Shown: positions 1 through 10,865, counted from the stretch's first letter. The stretch: 64,000 bases of DNA from an uncultured cyanobacterium (GCA_903848645.1 CAINGU010000082.1:186001-250000); one strand, 5' to 3'. Numbers and translations: made by a program. The notes: generated by a model not told the origin, from the letters alone.

Positions 1-59
1 AGCCAAGAGTTTCAAAATTATTACAGGCTGTTTTACTATATTGCTCAAGAGTATAAAAT

Positions 60-130
60 TAGTTAGTAGTTAGTAGTTAGTAGTTAGTAGTCAGTGGTCA
101 GTGGTCAGTGGTCAGTGGTCAGTGGTCAGT
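60..130. repeat. Short tandem heptamer repeats (STRR), two unit types
   Basis: About four TTAGTAG units pass directly into about six TCAGTGG units. Heptameric short tandem repeats of this kind are known from heterocystous cyanobacteria. The rest of bases 1-269, upstream of sqdB, shows no open reading frame; it ends in AT-rich sequence that presumably carries the sqdB promoter, but I see no clear promoter boxes. Confidence 0.85.
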
Positions 131-257
131 TGTTCAGAGAAGGAATAGGAGTTTTCTGGAATTTTTAATTTCTAATTTTAATTGATTCCTGTCTTGATCA
201 GAATTTAATGATGAAGAAGGGACACAAAACCTGGTAGATTTAGCTATCAGCGAGTAA

Positions 258-1424
<1,167 letters not shown>

Positions 1425-1620
1425 GTGACAGGTGGTAGGTGATAGGTGATAGGTGGTAGAAAGAGGGCAAGAGGCAACGGTAGATTAATTCTCCAATCCT
1501 GACTCCTAACTCCTAACTCTTAACTCTTAACTGGGCGCAGGCCCTGCGCCCCTACCTCCTGACTCCTAACTGGGCGCAGGCCCTGCGCCCCTACCTCCTG
1601 ACTCCTAACTCCTTCTTTTT
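1425..1620. repeat. Intergenic repeats with a directly duplicated 39-bp palindrome unit
   Basis: The sqdB-sqdX gap begins with GGTGATA/GGTGGTA-type heptamers (about 1424-1458). It then carries two identical 39-bp units in tandem (1531-1569 and 1570-1608). Each unit contains the perfect palindrome GGGCGCAGGCCCTGCGCCC followed by CTACCTCCTGACTCCTAA. Related palindromes occur elsewhere in the window, including one in opposite orientation just after sqdX. Confidence 0.85.
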
Positions 1621-2748
1621 ATGCGAATTGCCCTATTTACAGAAACTTTTTTACCCAAAGTTGACGGCATTGTGACACGCCTCCGCCATACCGTTGACCA
1701 TTTACAACGTCATGGCAATCAAGTTTTGGTAGTTGCCCCTGAAGGTGGCATCACTGAACATAAAGGTGCGAAAGTTTATGGAGTTAGTGGCTTTCCCCTC
1801 CCTCTATATCCAGAGTTGAAAATGGCACTGCCTCGCCCTGCCATTGGTCATGCTTTAGAAGAGTTTCAGCCAGATATTATTCATGTTGTCAATCCCGCTG
1901 TTCTGGGATTATCAGGGATTTTTTATAGTAAAGTTCTGAAAATTCCCTTGGTGGCTTCTTATCATACCCACTTACCCCAATACCTGCAACATTACGGATT
2001 AGGAATGTTAGAAGGATTACTATGGGAGTTGCTTAAGCTAGGTCATAATCAGGCTGAGTTAAATCTTTGTACTTCTACAGCCATGGTGGAGGAACTCACC
2101 GCACATGGAATTGAAAGGGTAGATTTGTGGCAAAGAGGGGTAGATACTGAAACTTTTTCTCCAGATTTAGCTAGTGCGAAAATGCGATCGCATCTTTCCC
2201 AAAATCATCCAGATAGCCCCTTGTTGTTGTATGTTGGTCGTCTTTCAGCGGAAAAGGAAATTGAACGCATTAAACCGATTTTAGAAGCCATTCCTGATGC
2301 CAGACTAGCATTAGTTGGAGATGGACCCCATCGGCAAACTTTGGAAAAACACTTTGCCGGAACAAATACTTATTTTGTTGGTTATCTGATGGGTAAAGAA
2401 TTAGGTTCTGCCTTTGCTAGTGCTGATGCCTTTATTTTTCCTTCCCGCACAGAAACACTGGGATTAGTGCTGCTAGAAGCTATGGCCGCAGGATGTCCAG
2501 TGGTAGCAGCCCGTTCTGGAGGCATACCTGATATTGTGACAGATGGGGTGAATGGATATCTTTTTGACCCAGAAGCTGATATTCAAGAGGCGATTAATGC
2601 TACCATACGTCTGTTAAAACAAAGACAGGAAATAAATATTATCCGTAAAAATGCCCGGACAGAAGCAGAGAAATGGGGATGGACATCGGCTACACAACAA
2701 CTTCAAGATTATTATCAAAAAATCATCTTCAACAGTAGCAGGAGGTAG
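1621..2748 (+). CDS. sqdX: Sulfoquinovosyldiacylglycerol synthase SqdX (GT4 glycosyltransferase)
   Basis: Transfers sulfoquinovose from UDP-sulfoquinovose to diacylglycerol, completing SQDG synthesis at the membrane. The 375-aa product has a GT-B/GT4 layout. The N-terminal acceptor domain starts RIALFTETFLPKVDGI and contains SYHTHLPQYL. The donor domain has LLYVGRLSAEKEIE, the nucleotide-sugar loop SRTETLGLVLLEAMAAG (E-x7-E type) and PVVAARSGGIPDI. The position directly after sqdB supports SqdX over other GT4 enzymes. The TAG stop codon lies inside a dispersed GTAGGGG palindrome (2745-2769), so the last residues may have been altered by that repeat. Confidence 0.95.
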   Translation: MRIALFTETFLPKVDGIVTRLRHTVDHLQRHGNQVLVVAPEGGITEHKGAKVYGVSGFPLPLYPELKMALPRPAIGHALEEFQPDIIHVVNPAVLGLSGIFYSKVLKIPLVASYHTHLPQYLQHYGLGMLEGLLWELLKLGHNQAELNLCTSTAMVEELTAHGIERVDLWQRGVDTETFSPDLASAKMRSHLSQNHPDSPLLLYVGRLSAEKEIERIKPILEAIPDARLALVGDGPHRQTLEKHFAGTNTYFVGYLMGKELGSAFASADAFIFPSRTETLGLVLLEAMAAGCPVVAARSGGIPDIVTDGVNGYLFDPEADIQEAINATIRLLKQRQEINIIRKNARTEAEKWGWTSATQQLQDYYQKIIFNSSRR

Positions 2749-2769
2749 GGGCGCAAGGCCTGCGCCCAG
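2745..2769. repeat. Dispersed GTAGGGGCGC palindrome overlapping the sqdX stop
   Basis: The sequence GTAGGGGCGCAAGGCCTGCG continues into CCCAG and forms a GC-rich hairpin in AT-rich DNA. It is the inverted relative of the palindromes upstream of sqdX. The sqdX stop codon TAG (2746-2748) is part of the repeat. It could act as a terminator-like hairpin, but no U-tract follows. Confidence 0.75.
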
Positions 2770-2851
2770 TCAGAAGCGAGAATAAAAGTGCTATATGGCT
2801 TTTTCTCGAACTTTTCAACCTCATGCAATTGCATAGAGCTATATTACTAAA

Positions 2852-2884
2852 ATCCAAAATCTAAAATCTAAAATCTAAAATTCC
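2852..2884. repeat. AAAATCT/AAAATCC heptamer tract abutting a start codon
   Basis: Four tandem AAAATCY heptamers end three bases before the ATG of the cyclase gene. Similar tracts precede lpxB (12481-12504) and larB (63718-63747). Confidence 0.8.
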
Positions 2885-2885
2885 C

Positions 2886-5441
2886 ATGACACTTCCTAAT
2901 CCTGGTAGCGTCTTGGCTACTTTAACTGAACTAACCCAAGTTAACCGGACTCATGCCCTACTAAGTCGAGTTAAAGACCTTTCTGTTAATGAATTTGTAT
3001 GTTTACTTGACTTTATTACCGCTGAATTCCAGCAATTTATCAGAGCTATTGATTTAATCAATAATGAAGCTCTAGAAACTATGTTGGAAAAGGTGCTAGA
3101 AGCTATTACCCTAAAAATTGGTCAAATTCTTCAAGCAGAACATACCGCTATTTTTTTAGTTGACTACGATAAAGGGCAATTATGGTCAAAAGTTCCTCAA
3201 GATAATAATCAAAAGTTTCTAGAAATTCGCACTTCTATTAATGTTGGTATTCCTGGTCATGTTGCTGGTACAGGTAACTGTCTCAATATATCAGAAACCG
3301 CAAATCATCCCCTATTTAGCCCAGAGTTAGAAAAACAAATGGGCTATAAAATCCGCAATTTATTATGTATGCCAGTTTTGAGTAGTAAAAACCAAACTGT
3401 AGCAGTAGTACAACTGGCAAATAAAGCCGGAGATATTCCTTTTGATGCAGAGGATGAAGAACGGTTTCGGGACTTTGCGGCTGCTATTGGCATTATCTTA
3501 GAAAGTTGTCAGTCTTTTTATGTAGCGGCTCGTCATCAACGAGGAGCAACGGCTTTATTACGAGCTACACAAACTTTAGGACAAAGTTTAGATTTAGAAG
3601 CCACTTTGCAAATAGTGATGGAACAAGCCCGGATCTTAATGCAAGCAGATCGTAGTACCCTATTTTTATATCGTAAAGAATTAGATGAACTGTGGACAAA
3701 GGTAGCAGAGGTTAATGGTAAAAACCTCATAGAAATTCGCATTAGTGCGAGTCGGGGGATTGCTGGCTATGTGGCCTCAACTGGTACAGCCCTCAATATT
3801 ACAGATGCCTATACAGATCCTCGATTTGACTCTTCTATAGATAAAAAAACTGGTTATGTAACTCGCAATATTTTATGTTTACCAGTATTCAATTCTGCTA
3901 ATGAATTGATTGGTGTTACCCAATTAATTAATAAACAACAAGGTAGTTTTACCGCTTCAGATGAAGAATTCATGCGGGCTTTTAATATTCAAGCTGGGAT
4001 TGCTTTGGAAAACGCCCGCTTATTTGAAAGTGTTTTGTTAGAAAAACAATATCAAAAAGATATTCTGCAAAGTTTATCTGATGCGGTAATTTCTACAGAT
4101 ATGCTCGGTCAAATTGTGACTATTAATGATGCTGCATTGGAGTTATTAGGTTGTCCAGTCAGAAAGGCTAATAATAGAAATAATAAACTACTATGGGAAC
4201 AAAATTTAATTGGTCGCCCAGTTTGGGATGTGATTCCTATTGAAAATCTGCAAATGCGACTAGAAGATAGTTTGAAACATGGAGCTAAACATTATGTCCC
4301 TGAACAAAGTTTGATAGTCGGGTTATATGAAAAGGTAAATAATGAAAATAAACAGTTAATTTTAGCTATCAGCGATCGCAATAATCCCAATATTTTTATT
4401 CCCTGGAATCAATCTCTAACTTCCCAATCTGAATTAATTAGTGTAGATGCAGTAGAGAAGTTAGAACGGAGTATTAATCTCACTGTTAATCCCCTCACTA
4501 ACCCAGAAGGAGGCTCTCGTGGTGGTTTAGTGGTACTGGAAGATATCAGTCGAGAAAAACGCATGAAAAGCACTATGTACCGTTATCTGAATCCTCACGT
4601 AGCCGAGCAAGTCATGGCTTTGGGACAAGATTCTTTAATGGTTGGTGAACGGAAGGATGTAACTATTTTATTTTCTGATATCCGAGGCTATACAACCCTA
4701 ACAGAAAACCTAGGTGCGGCGGAAGTAGTATCACTGCTAAATCAGTATTTTGAAACAATGGTAGAGGCGGTTTTTAATTATGAAGGGACTTTAGATAAAT
4801 TTATTGGTGATGCTTTAATGGCGGTATTTGGTGCGCCTCTACCACTTACGGAAAATCACGCTTGGCGAGCGATACAATCAGCGCTGGATATGCGCCAACG
4901 ATTACAGGAATTTAATCAAAAGCGGATTTTTCAATCTCAACCACAAATTCGCATTGGGATTGGAATTAGTTCTGGGGAAGTGGTTTCTGGTAATATCGGT
5001 TCTCAGAAACGCATGGATTATACGGTAATTGGAGATGGGGTGAATTTGAGTTCCCGCCTGGAAGGAGTAACTAAAGAGTATGGCTGTGATATAATCATCA
5101 GCGAGTTTACTTACAATCTGTGCAGTGAGCGCCTGTGGGTGCGTCAATTAGATAAAATTCGCGTTAAAGGTAAACACCAAGCGGTGAATATCTACGAGTT
5201 AATTAGCGATCGCTCGATTCCCCTAGATGCTAACACCCAGGAATTTTTGCACCATTATCATGCTGGACGCAATGCCTATACATTAAGAGAATTTACTCAA
5301 GCAATCACCTGTTTTGAATCGGCTCAAGCCATTCGCCCCACAGATCAAGCTGTTAATATCCACTTAGAACGCGCCTATAGATACCAGCAGATACCACCAC
5401 CAAAGTCTTGGGATGGTGTCTGGACAATGATCACAAAATAA
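2886..5441 (+). CDS. GAF-GAF-PAS class III adenylate cyclase (CyaB1/CyaB2-like)
   Basis: Makes cAMP from ATP under control of N-terminal sensor domains; 851 aa. The order appears to be GAF-A (about 60-215), GAF-B (about 225-385), PAS (about 395-545), class III catalytic domain (about 575-775), and a short C-terminal TPR-like segment. Both GAF domains keep an NK...DE signature (NKAGDIPFDAEDE; NKQQGSFTASDEE). The catalytic domain has the metal-binding FSDIRGYT and GDALMAVFGAP motifs. A Lys in LDKFIGD and a Thr in DYTVIGDGVN form the purine-selecting pair, which favours adenylate over guanylate cyclase. This architecture and length match Anabaena CyaB1/CyaB2, whose GAF-B binds cAMP. Which paralogue this is cannot be told from sequence alone. 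Confidence 0.92.
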   Translation: MTLPNPGSVLATLTELTQVNRTHALLSRVKDLSVNEFVCLLDFITAEFQQFIRAIDLINNEALETMLEKVLEAITLKIGQILQAEHTAIFLVDYDKGQLWSKVPQDNNQKFLEIRTSINVGIPGHVAGTGNCLNISETANHPLFSPELEKQMGYKIRNLLCMPVLSSKNQTVAVVQLANKAGDIPFDAEDEERFRDFAAAIGIILESCQSFYVAARHQRGATALLRATQTLGQSLDLEATLQIVMEQARILMQADRSTLFLYRKELDELWTKVAEVNGKNLIEIRISASRGIAGYVASTGTALNITDAYTDPRFDSSIDKKTGYVTRNILCLPVFNSANELIGVTQLINKQQGSFTASDEEFMRAFNIQAGIALENARLFESVLLEKQYQKDILQSLSDAVISTDMLGQIVTINDAALELLGCPVRKANNRNNKLLWEQNLIGRPVWDVIPIENLQMRLEDSLKHGAKHYVPEQSLIVGLYEKVNNENKQLILAISDRNNPNIFIPWNQSLTSQSELISVDAVEKLERSINLTVNPLTNPEGGSRGGLVVLEDISREKRMKSTMYRYLNPHVAEQVMALGQDSLMVGERKDVTILFSDIRGYTTLTENLGAAEVVSLLNQYFETMVEAVFNYEGTLDKFIGDALMAVFGAPLPLTENHAWRAIQSALDMRQRLQEFNQKRIFQSQPQIRIGIGISSGEVVSGNIGSQKRMDYTVIGDGVNLSSRLEGVTKEYGCDIIISEFTYNLCSERLWVRQLDKIRVKGKHQAVNIYELISDRSIPLDANTQEFLHHYHAGRNAYTLREFTQAITCFESAQAIRPTDQAVNIHLERAYRYQQIPPPKSWDGVWTMITK

Positions 5442-5518
5442 TTAGTTATTTCTGGTAAGAGGCAAGAGGGAGTATTGAAAATAATGCAAGTAATTTGTAA
5501 CTTTTCGCCCACTGTTAA

Positions 5519-5791
5519 TTAACCCTCTTCCGAACCGTTATTTTGAAAAGGTTGTTCACCTATTTTTAGTTGTTTTTTCGAGTGCTTTAACTGCTTCCAA
5601 AGTAACTTAATTTGTTCGTAAGCCTCATCTGGGGGAACTTTTCCACCTGTTTCTAAGTTACAGATATAGCTAACTCTCTGGGCAAATTCCTGTAAATTTG
5701 CATTGAATACCAAGTTTTCAGGTTTGACATGACCATAGTAACGACCACGGGGATAGAGAAAATCTTCTTTGCTCACTATTTTTTTCTCCAT
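5519..5791 (-). CDS. Small conserved cyanobacterial protein of unknown function
   Basis: 90 aa, soluble, with no membrane segment. It contains a distinctive FLYPRGRYYGHVKPENLVFN stretch (residues 11-30) and a charged C-terminal half. I recognise it as the kind of short conserved protein carried by many cyanobacteria (possibly the DUF7219 type), with no known role. It is convergent with the cyclase gene and stands alone. The coding frame looks genuine because its composition is protein-like and no longer overlapping frame exists. Confidence 0.7.
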   Translation of the reverse strand: MEKKIVSKEDFLYPRGRYYGHVKPENLVFNANLQEFAQRVSYICNLETGGKVPPDEAYEQIKLLWKQLKHSKKQLKIGEQPFQNNGSEEG

Positions 5792-6347
5792 TTACTCAAC
5801 CGCTCTATATAATTTATATGCTGATGATAGCCCAGTATGACTAAAGCCATGCAAAGCCATACACTACTCTTTATTTCCCCTATTGGTTATCAGGACAGAT
5901 GGGTAATTTTATATTCATAGCTCCTCCACCTTTTTCAGAACAAGAAGGGTAAAATTATTACATCCTGCTGATAGTACAGCATTGCATAAGCCTTATGTGA
6001 AGCTTTAGATCAATTAGTCACTTTTGATTCTTCCCTTCTTACTAACAACAGATTGTATTAAATTCAATAAATTATTAATATATTCCTTAAGATAGGTTAT
6101 TATATTACTTTTAGCAATACTTTGGCAAATTTTCTTTTATAGAAGATGATTAGACATTTAGATTGGAATACTCGGTTTTCAAAGTATGATTTGTAATCAG
6201 TATTATAAATTAAACCCAACATTTATACATAATATTTCTGGAAACATTCTTGTGATTATTCTGTTCACCAATGATTAATAACTAAAGATAAAATGGTGAA
6301 GCCGACTTAATCCCATCCGTCTATTACTGCAAGCAGTATCTATTATC
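5792..6347. other. AT-rich intergenic region, no gene seen
   Basis: 556 bases between the minus-strand small protein and purC. I find no ORF of convincing length, no tRNA-like sequence and no strong hairpin. It must hold the promoters of both divergent genes. Confidence 0.6.
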
Positions 6348-7091
6348 ATGTCTGTTAATTCTAAACTCTACGAAGGCAAAGCTAAAATTCTCTACGCAAC
6401 AGAAGATCCAGAAGTTTTGCTGGCTGATTTTAAAGATGATGCTACAGCCTTTAATGCTCAAAAACGTGGCAGCATTCAGAATAAAGGGATAATTAACTGT
6501 AGTATTTCTAGCCAACTGTTTCAACAATTGGCAAAACAGGGGATTCAAACTCATTTTATTGATAGTCCAGCCCCCAATCTCATGCGAGTGAAAGCTGTCA
6601 AAATTATCCCATTAGAAGTAGTTGTGAGAAATATTGCGGCTGGTAGCCTGTGTCAGCAAACTGGGTTAATACTAGGTACGGTTTTGTCACAGCCTTTGGT
6701 AGAATTTTATTACAAAAGGGATGATTTAGGTGATCCTCTACTTACACGCGATCGCTTATTGCTCCTAGAATTAGCCACAACGGAACAAGTTGAGCAAATT
6801 ACCCATCTGGCATTGCAAATTAACGAATTTCTCCAACAGTTTTGGGAAAAATGCCACATTACCCTAGTAGACTTTAAACTTGAATTTGGTGTGGACTCCC
6901 AACAGCAAATACTGTTAGCAGACGAAATTAGTCCCGATACCTGCCGTTTATGGGATATAGACCAAACCGATCCTAACAGCCGGATTATGGATAAAGACCG
7001 TTTTCGTCGTGACTTAGGAAACGTAGAAAATGCCTACCAGGAGGTTTTACAGAGAGTATTAAAAGTAGTAGAAGGCTACAAAATAGGATAA
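6348..7091 (+). CDS. purC: Phosphoribosylaminoimidazole-succinocarboxamide synthase (SAICAR synthetase)
   Basis: ATP-dependent ligation of aspartate to CAIR in purine synthesis, cytosolic. 247 aa, the normal bacterial length. Diagnostic segments are LYEGKAKILYATEDPEVLLA near the N-terminus, FKDDATAFNAQK, VVVRNIAAGSLCQQTG, ADEISPDTCRLWD, and SRIMDKDRFRRDLG at the C-terminus. It lies 33 bases before the Omp85 gene, an adjacency I associate with cyanobacteria; the two may be co-transcribed. Confidence 0.97.
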   Translation: MSVNSKLYEGKAKILYATEDPEVLLADFKDDATAFNAQKRGSIQNKGIINCSISSQLFQQLAKQGIQTHFIDSPAPNLMRVKAVKIIPLEVVVRNIAAGSLCQQTGLILGTVLSQPLVEFYYKRDDLGDPLLTRDRLLLLELATTEQVEQITHLALQINEFLQQFWEKCHITLVDFKLEFGVDSQQQILLADEISPDTCRLWDIDQTDPNSRIMDKDRFRRDLGNVENAYQEVLQRVLKVVEGYKIG

Positions 7092-7124
7092 GTAATTTTT
7101 CCAATAACTAATGATTAATGGTGT

Positions 7125-9701
7125 GTGGTAGTGAAGAGAAATATGATTAAAACAAGTTTAACACCCGGATTAATGGCGATGGTCGCCATTACAGTCCCCA
7201 TAGCCAGTTCTGTGAGAGCAAATGCCCAATCTGTTGATATTCACCCCCAGACAACAGAGGTTTTGACAGTAGAAACAAACCATCTAGAAAAACAGAATTC
7301 TCTCAAAAGTGAGAACCAAGAAAATCGGGGATCTCATCCTCAACAAGTCACAGTAATAATGGAGAAAGAAGCTAACAAATTTTCTCCGCTGATTAAAGTT
7401 TTAAAGAGCAAAGCAGCATTAATAGACAAAGACAAAACGGCTGTGGTTGTAGAAAATTCGACCATAGTTCCGATCACAGCACAAGCTCCAGAAGCGCAGT
7501 CTAGTCAACTATCTACGGACGAAGCTCATCAAGAAAATATCCATACCTCAATAGCAGCACATATATCTATAGACAAAGATAAAGATAAGGTAGCTGTAGT
7601 GATGCCAAAACTTACAACAGTTCCCATCACAGCACAAGCAGCAGAAACAACGCCTACTCAACCACTGGGGGCTGAATCTGATCAAGAAAATCTGAATACC
7701 CCAGCAACAGCCCCCGCATCTGTGGTAGTGCCAAAACCGGCAATAGTTCCCAAAAAAGCGCAAGATCCACAAACCAAGCCTACTCAACCACCTGCGGCTG
7801 AATCTAATGAAACAATACCTCCGACACCATCCCCCAATTCAGCAACCACTGAATCTCGCGTTTTAGTGTCAGAGGTAGTTGTCAAATCGGAGACAGGACA
7901 AGTCACCCCAGAACTAGAAACCGAAGTTTACAAAGTAATTCGTACCCAAGCAGGACAGATAACAACCCGTTCCCAACTCCAAGAAGATATTAATGCGATT
8001 TTTGGAACTGGGTTTTTCTCCAACGTGCAAGCATTTCCAGAAGATACCCCCCTTGGTGTCCGAGTCAGCTTTGTTGTTACCCCCAATCCCATTCTTTCCA
8101 AAGTAGAATTAGAAACCAATCCGGGTACAGGTGTAGCGTCTGTACTTCCTGCTCAGACTGCAAACGAAATATTTAGTAGTCAATATGGCAAAATTCTCAA
8201 CTTGCGAGAATTGCAAGTAGGAATCAAGCAATTAACCAAACGTTATCAAGACCAAGGTTATGTACTGGCTAACTTAATTGGAGCGCCCAAAGTCGCAGAA
8301 AATGGAGTTGTCACCCTACAAGTAGCAGAAGGGGTGGTAGAAAACGTTAAAGTCAGATTCCGCAACAAAGAAGGACAAGATGTAAACGACAAGGGAGAAC
8401 CCATTCGGGGTCGGACAAAAGATTACATTGTTACCAGAGAAGTAGAGTTAAAACCTGGACAGGTATTTAACCGGAACATCGTCCAAAAAGACTTACAAAG
8501 GGTTTTTGGACTAGGGTTGTTTGAAGATGTGAATGTTTCCCTTGACCCTGGGACTGATCCTAGTAAAGTCAATGTGGTAGTAAATGTGGCAGAACGGAGT
8601 AGCGGTTCTATTGCCGCAGGTGCGGGGATTAGTTCTGCTAGTGGTTTATTTGGGACTGTTAGCTATCAGCAGCAAAACCTGGGGGGAAGAAATCAAAAAT
8701 TGGGGACAGAGGTACAGTTAGGAGAACGGGAACTACTATTTGACCTGCGCTTTACTGATCCTTGGATTGCGGGTGATCCTTATCGCACCTCTTATACAGC
8801 CAATATTTTCCGTCGTCGTTCTATTTCTTTGATTTTTGAAGGTAAAGATAAAAACATTAATACCTTTGATCCTAACAATATTACGAATACATCTGCACAG
8901 GTTAGCCCCCGGATTACCCGGTTAGGTGGTGGTGTTACATTTACCCGTCCCCTTTCCGCTAATCCCTATAAAAATTCACAATGGGTGGCTTCCGCTGGAC
9001 TACAGTATCAACGGGTTTCTGGTCGTGATGCTGACGGCAACTTGGTAAAACAAGGGGCAATATTTGATAGTAATGGAAATATCATCAGTGATAAGATTCC
9101 TCTCACCCTTTCGCCTTCAGGGGAAGATGATTTGTTACTCTTCAAGCTGGGCGCACAAAGGGATCTCCGTAATAATTCCTTACAACCCACAAAAGGTTCT
9201 TATCTCAGCTTTGGAGTTGATCAATCTGTACCTATAGGTGAAGGTAGTATTTTTATGACTAGGTTTCGGGGTAACTATAGTCACTATATGCCTATTAAAT
9301 TGACTAGTTTTAGCAAAAAACCGGAAACTTTGGCATTTAACATCCAAGGTGGGACAATTTTTGGAGATGTACCTCCTTATGAGGCCTTTACTCTGGGTGG
9401 TAGCAACTCAGTTCGGGGTTATGACGAAGGCAAATTAGGCACTGGTAGTAGTTATGTCCAAGCTGCTGTTGAGTATCGCTTCCCTGTTTTCTCTGTTGTC
9501 AGTGGCGCACTGTTTTTTGATTATGGTAGTGACTTGGGAACAAGTACCCAAGCTGCACAATTATTAAATAAAAATGGTACTGGCTATGGCTATGGTTTAG
9601 GTGTGCGGGTACAATCTCCACTTGGACCAATTCGCATAGATTACGGTATTACTGATGAAGGTGATAGTCGCATCAATTTTGGGATTGGGGAAAGATTTTA
9701 A
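7125..9701 (+). CDS. bamA: Outer-membrane assembly protein Omp85/BamA
   Basis: Inserts beta-barrel proteins into the outer membrane. The ORF opens at GTG 7125, but the signal peptide starts better at the ATG of MIKTSLTPGLMAMVAITVP (7143). Three POTRA domains follow (about residues 245-320, 322-400, 402-490), the number usual in cyanobacterial Omp85. A C-terminal barrel (about 495-858) contains GGSNSVRGYDEGKLG and ends FGIGERF with a terminal aromatic. Between signal and POTRA1 lies an unusually long Pro/Gln/Thr-rich linker with three imperfect repeats of about 40-50 aa. It heads the lpxC-fabZ-lpxA-lpxB block, so envelope protein assembly and lipid A synthesis are grouped. Confidence 0.94.
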   Translation: MVVKRNMIKTSLTPGLMAMVAITVPIASSVRANAQSVDIHPQTTEVLTVETNHLEKQNSLKSENQENRGSHPQQVTVIMEKEANKFSPLIKVLKSKAALIDKDKTAVVVENSTIVPITAQAPEAQSSQLSTDEAHQENIHTSIAAHISIDKDKDKVAVVMPKLTTVPITAQAAETTPTQPLGAESDQENLNTPATAPASVVVPKPAIVPKKAQDPQTKPTQPPAAESNETIPPTPSPNSATTESRVLVSEVVVKSETGQVTPELETEVYKVIRTQAGQITTRSQLQEDINAIFGTGFFSNVQAFPEDTPLGVRVSFVVTPNPILSKVELETNPGTGVASVLPAQTANEIFSSQYGKILNLRELQVGIKQLTKRYQDQGYVLANLIGAPKVAENGVVTLQVAEGVVENVKVRFRNKEGQDVNDKGEPIRGRTKDYIVTREVELKPGQVFNRNIVQKDLQRVFGLGLFEDVNVSLDPGTDPSKVNVVVNVAERSSGSIAAGAGISSASGLFGTVSYQQQNLGGRNQKLGTEVQLGERELLFDLRFTDPWIAGDPYRTSYTANIFRRRSISLIFEGKDKNINTFDPNNITNTSAQVSPRITRLGGGVTFTRPLSANPYKNSQWVASAGLQYQRVSGRDADGNLVKQGAIFDSNGNIISDKIPLTLSPSGEDDLLLFKLGAQRDLRNNSLQPTKGSYLSFGVDQSVPIGEGSIFMTRFRGNYSHYMPIKLTSFSKKPETLAFNIQGGTIFGDVPPYEAFTLGGSNSVRGYDEGKLGTGSSYVQAAVEYRFPVFSVVSGALFFDYGSDLGTSTQAAQLLNKNGTGYGYGLGVRVQSPLGPIRIDYGITDEGDSRINFGIGERF

Positions 9702-9705
9702 ATTT

Positions 9706-9776
9706 GTCAGTTCTTAGTTGTCAGTGGTCAGTTGTTGGTGGTCAGTTGTTGGTGGTCGGTTGTCGGTTGTCGGTGG
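9706..9776. repeat. STRR heptamers between bamA and lpxC
   Basis: Degenerate GTCAGTG/GTTGTCG/GTTGGTG heptamers follow immediately after the bamA stop. The remaining bases up to lpxC contain CAAAATCC-type heptamers (about 9856-9881) and no ORF. Confidence 0.8.
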
Positions 9777-9967
9777 CTAAGGAATTGTTACCAAGGTGCT
9801 ATCGGCTATGGATACAAACTAATGTGCTGACTGCTGAATGAATTTGAGATTTTCAATCCAAAATCTCAAATCCAAAATCCCTTACTATTTTCCCAACAAG
9901 ATTAATCAGGGTTTCTACCAAGAGGGAATATGAGCAATACTAATTACAATATTGGGATTTTTAGGCG

Positions 9968-10816
9968 ATGCGACAACATACTTTAGCTGGGGAAATTACT
10001 CAGGCTGGTGTGGGGTTGCATAGTGGTGTCAATACTCAAGTGCGAATATTACCAGCACCAGCAGGAAGCGATCGCTTTTTTGTGCGGGTAGATTTACCGA
10101 ATACACCGATTATTCCCGCCCAAGTTGCGGCTGTGAGTCAAACTGTGCTTTCTACTCAATTGGGTAAGGATGAAGTCTATGTTCGCACTGTAGAGCATTT
10201 ATTGGCAGCTTTGGCGGCTATGGGGGTGGATAACGCCAGAATTGAAATTGATGGGCCAGAAGTACCGCTTTTGGATGGTTCGGCTCGTATTTGGTGTGAA
10301 AGGATTGCTGAAGTCGGCTTAGTTTACCAAACAGCGAATAATTTGACTGCACCTGTCGTTATTACCGAACCGATTTGGATTTATCAAGGTGATACTTTTG
10401 TTTGCGCTATACCTGCACCGGAAACAAGATTTAGCTATGGTATAGATTTTAATGTAGCGGCAATTGGTAATCAATGGCACAGTTGGTTATTAACGACAAA
10501 TTTAGAAACCTCTTCTGCTGACTTTGCTTCAGAAATTGCGCCAGCACGGACTTTTGGTTTGCAGCATCAAATCGAACATTTGCAAAAATCAGGACTAATT
10601 AAAGGTGGTAGTTTGGATAATGCCCTAGTTTGTGGGGAACAAGGTTGGCTAAATCCACCATTACGATTTGCAAATGAGCCAGTCCGTCATAAAATCTTGG
10701 ATCTAGTCGGAGATTTGAGTTTACTAGGAAATTTCCCTGTTGCTCATTTTTTGGCGTACAAAGCTAGTCATAATTTACACATTCAACTAGCACGGAAAAT
10801 TTTAGAACTGATCTAG
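9968..10816 (+). CDS. lpxC: UDP-3-O-acyl-N-acetylglucosamine deacetylase LpxC
   Basis: Zinc-dependent deacetylase, the first committed step of lipid A synthesis. 282 aa, slightly shorter than the roughly 305 aa of E. coli LpxC. Zinc ligands are visible in [16 protein letters not shown] (His) and [11 protein letters not shown] (His and Asp). EIAPARTFG and the C-terminal [12 protein letters not shown] supply the substrate and catalytic segments. Start [14 protein letters not shown] is typical. It lies 50 bases upstream of fabZ in an lpxC-fabZ-lpxA-lpxB series. Confidence 0.95.
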   Translation: MRQHTLAGEITQAGVGLHSGVNTQVRILPAPAGSDRFFVRVDLPNTPIIPAQVAAVSQTVLSTQLGKDEVYVRTVEHLLAALAAMGVDNARIEIDGPEVPLLDGSARIWCERIAEVGLVYQTANNLTAPVVITEPIWIYQGDTFVCAIPAPETRFSYGIDFNVAAIGNQWHSWLLTTNLETSSADFASEIAPARTFGLQHQIEHLQKSGLIKGGSLDNALVCGEQGWLNPPLRFANEPVRHKILDLVGDLSLLGNFPVAHFLAYKASHNLHIQLARKILELI

Positions 10817-10865
10817 AATTCTGACTTGTACATCAATGTCTAATAATTAAAATTAAGTACCACCA

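Noticed and set aside
60-130. Possible CRISPR array at the window start
   Set aside because: Units are 7 bp in direct tandem with no spacers; they are STRR.
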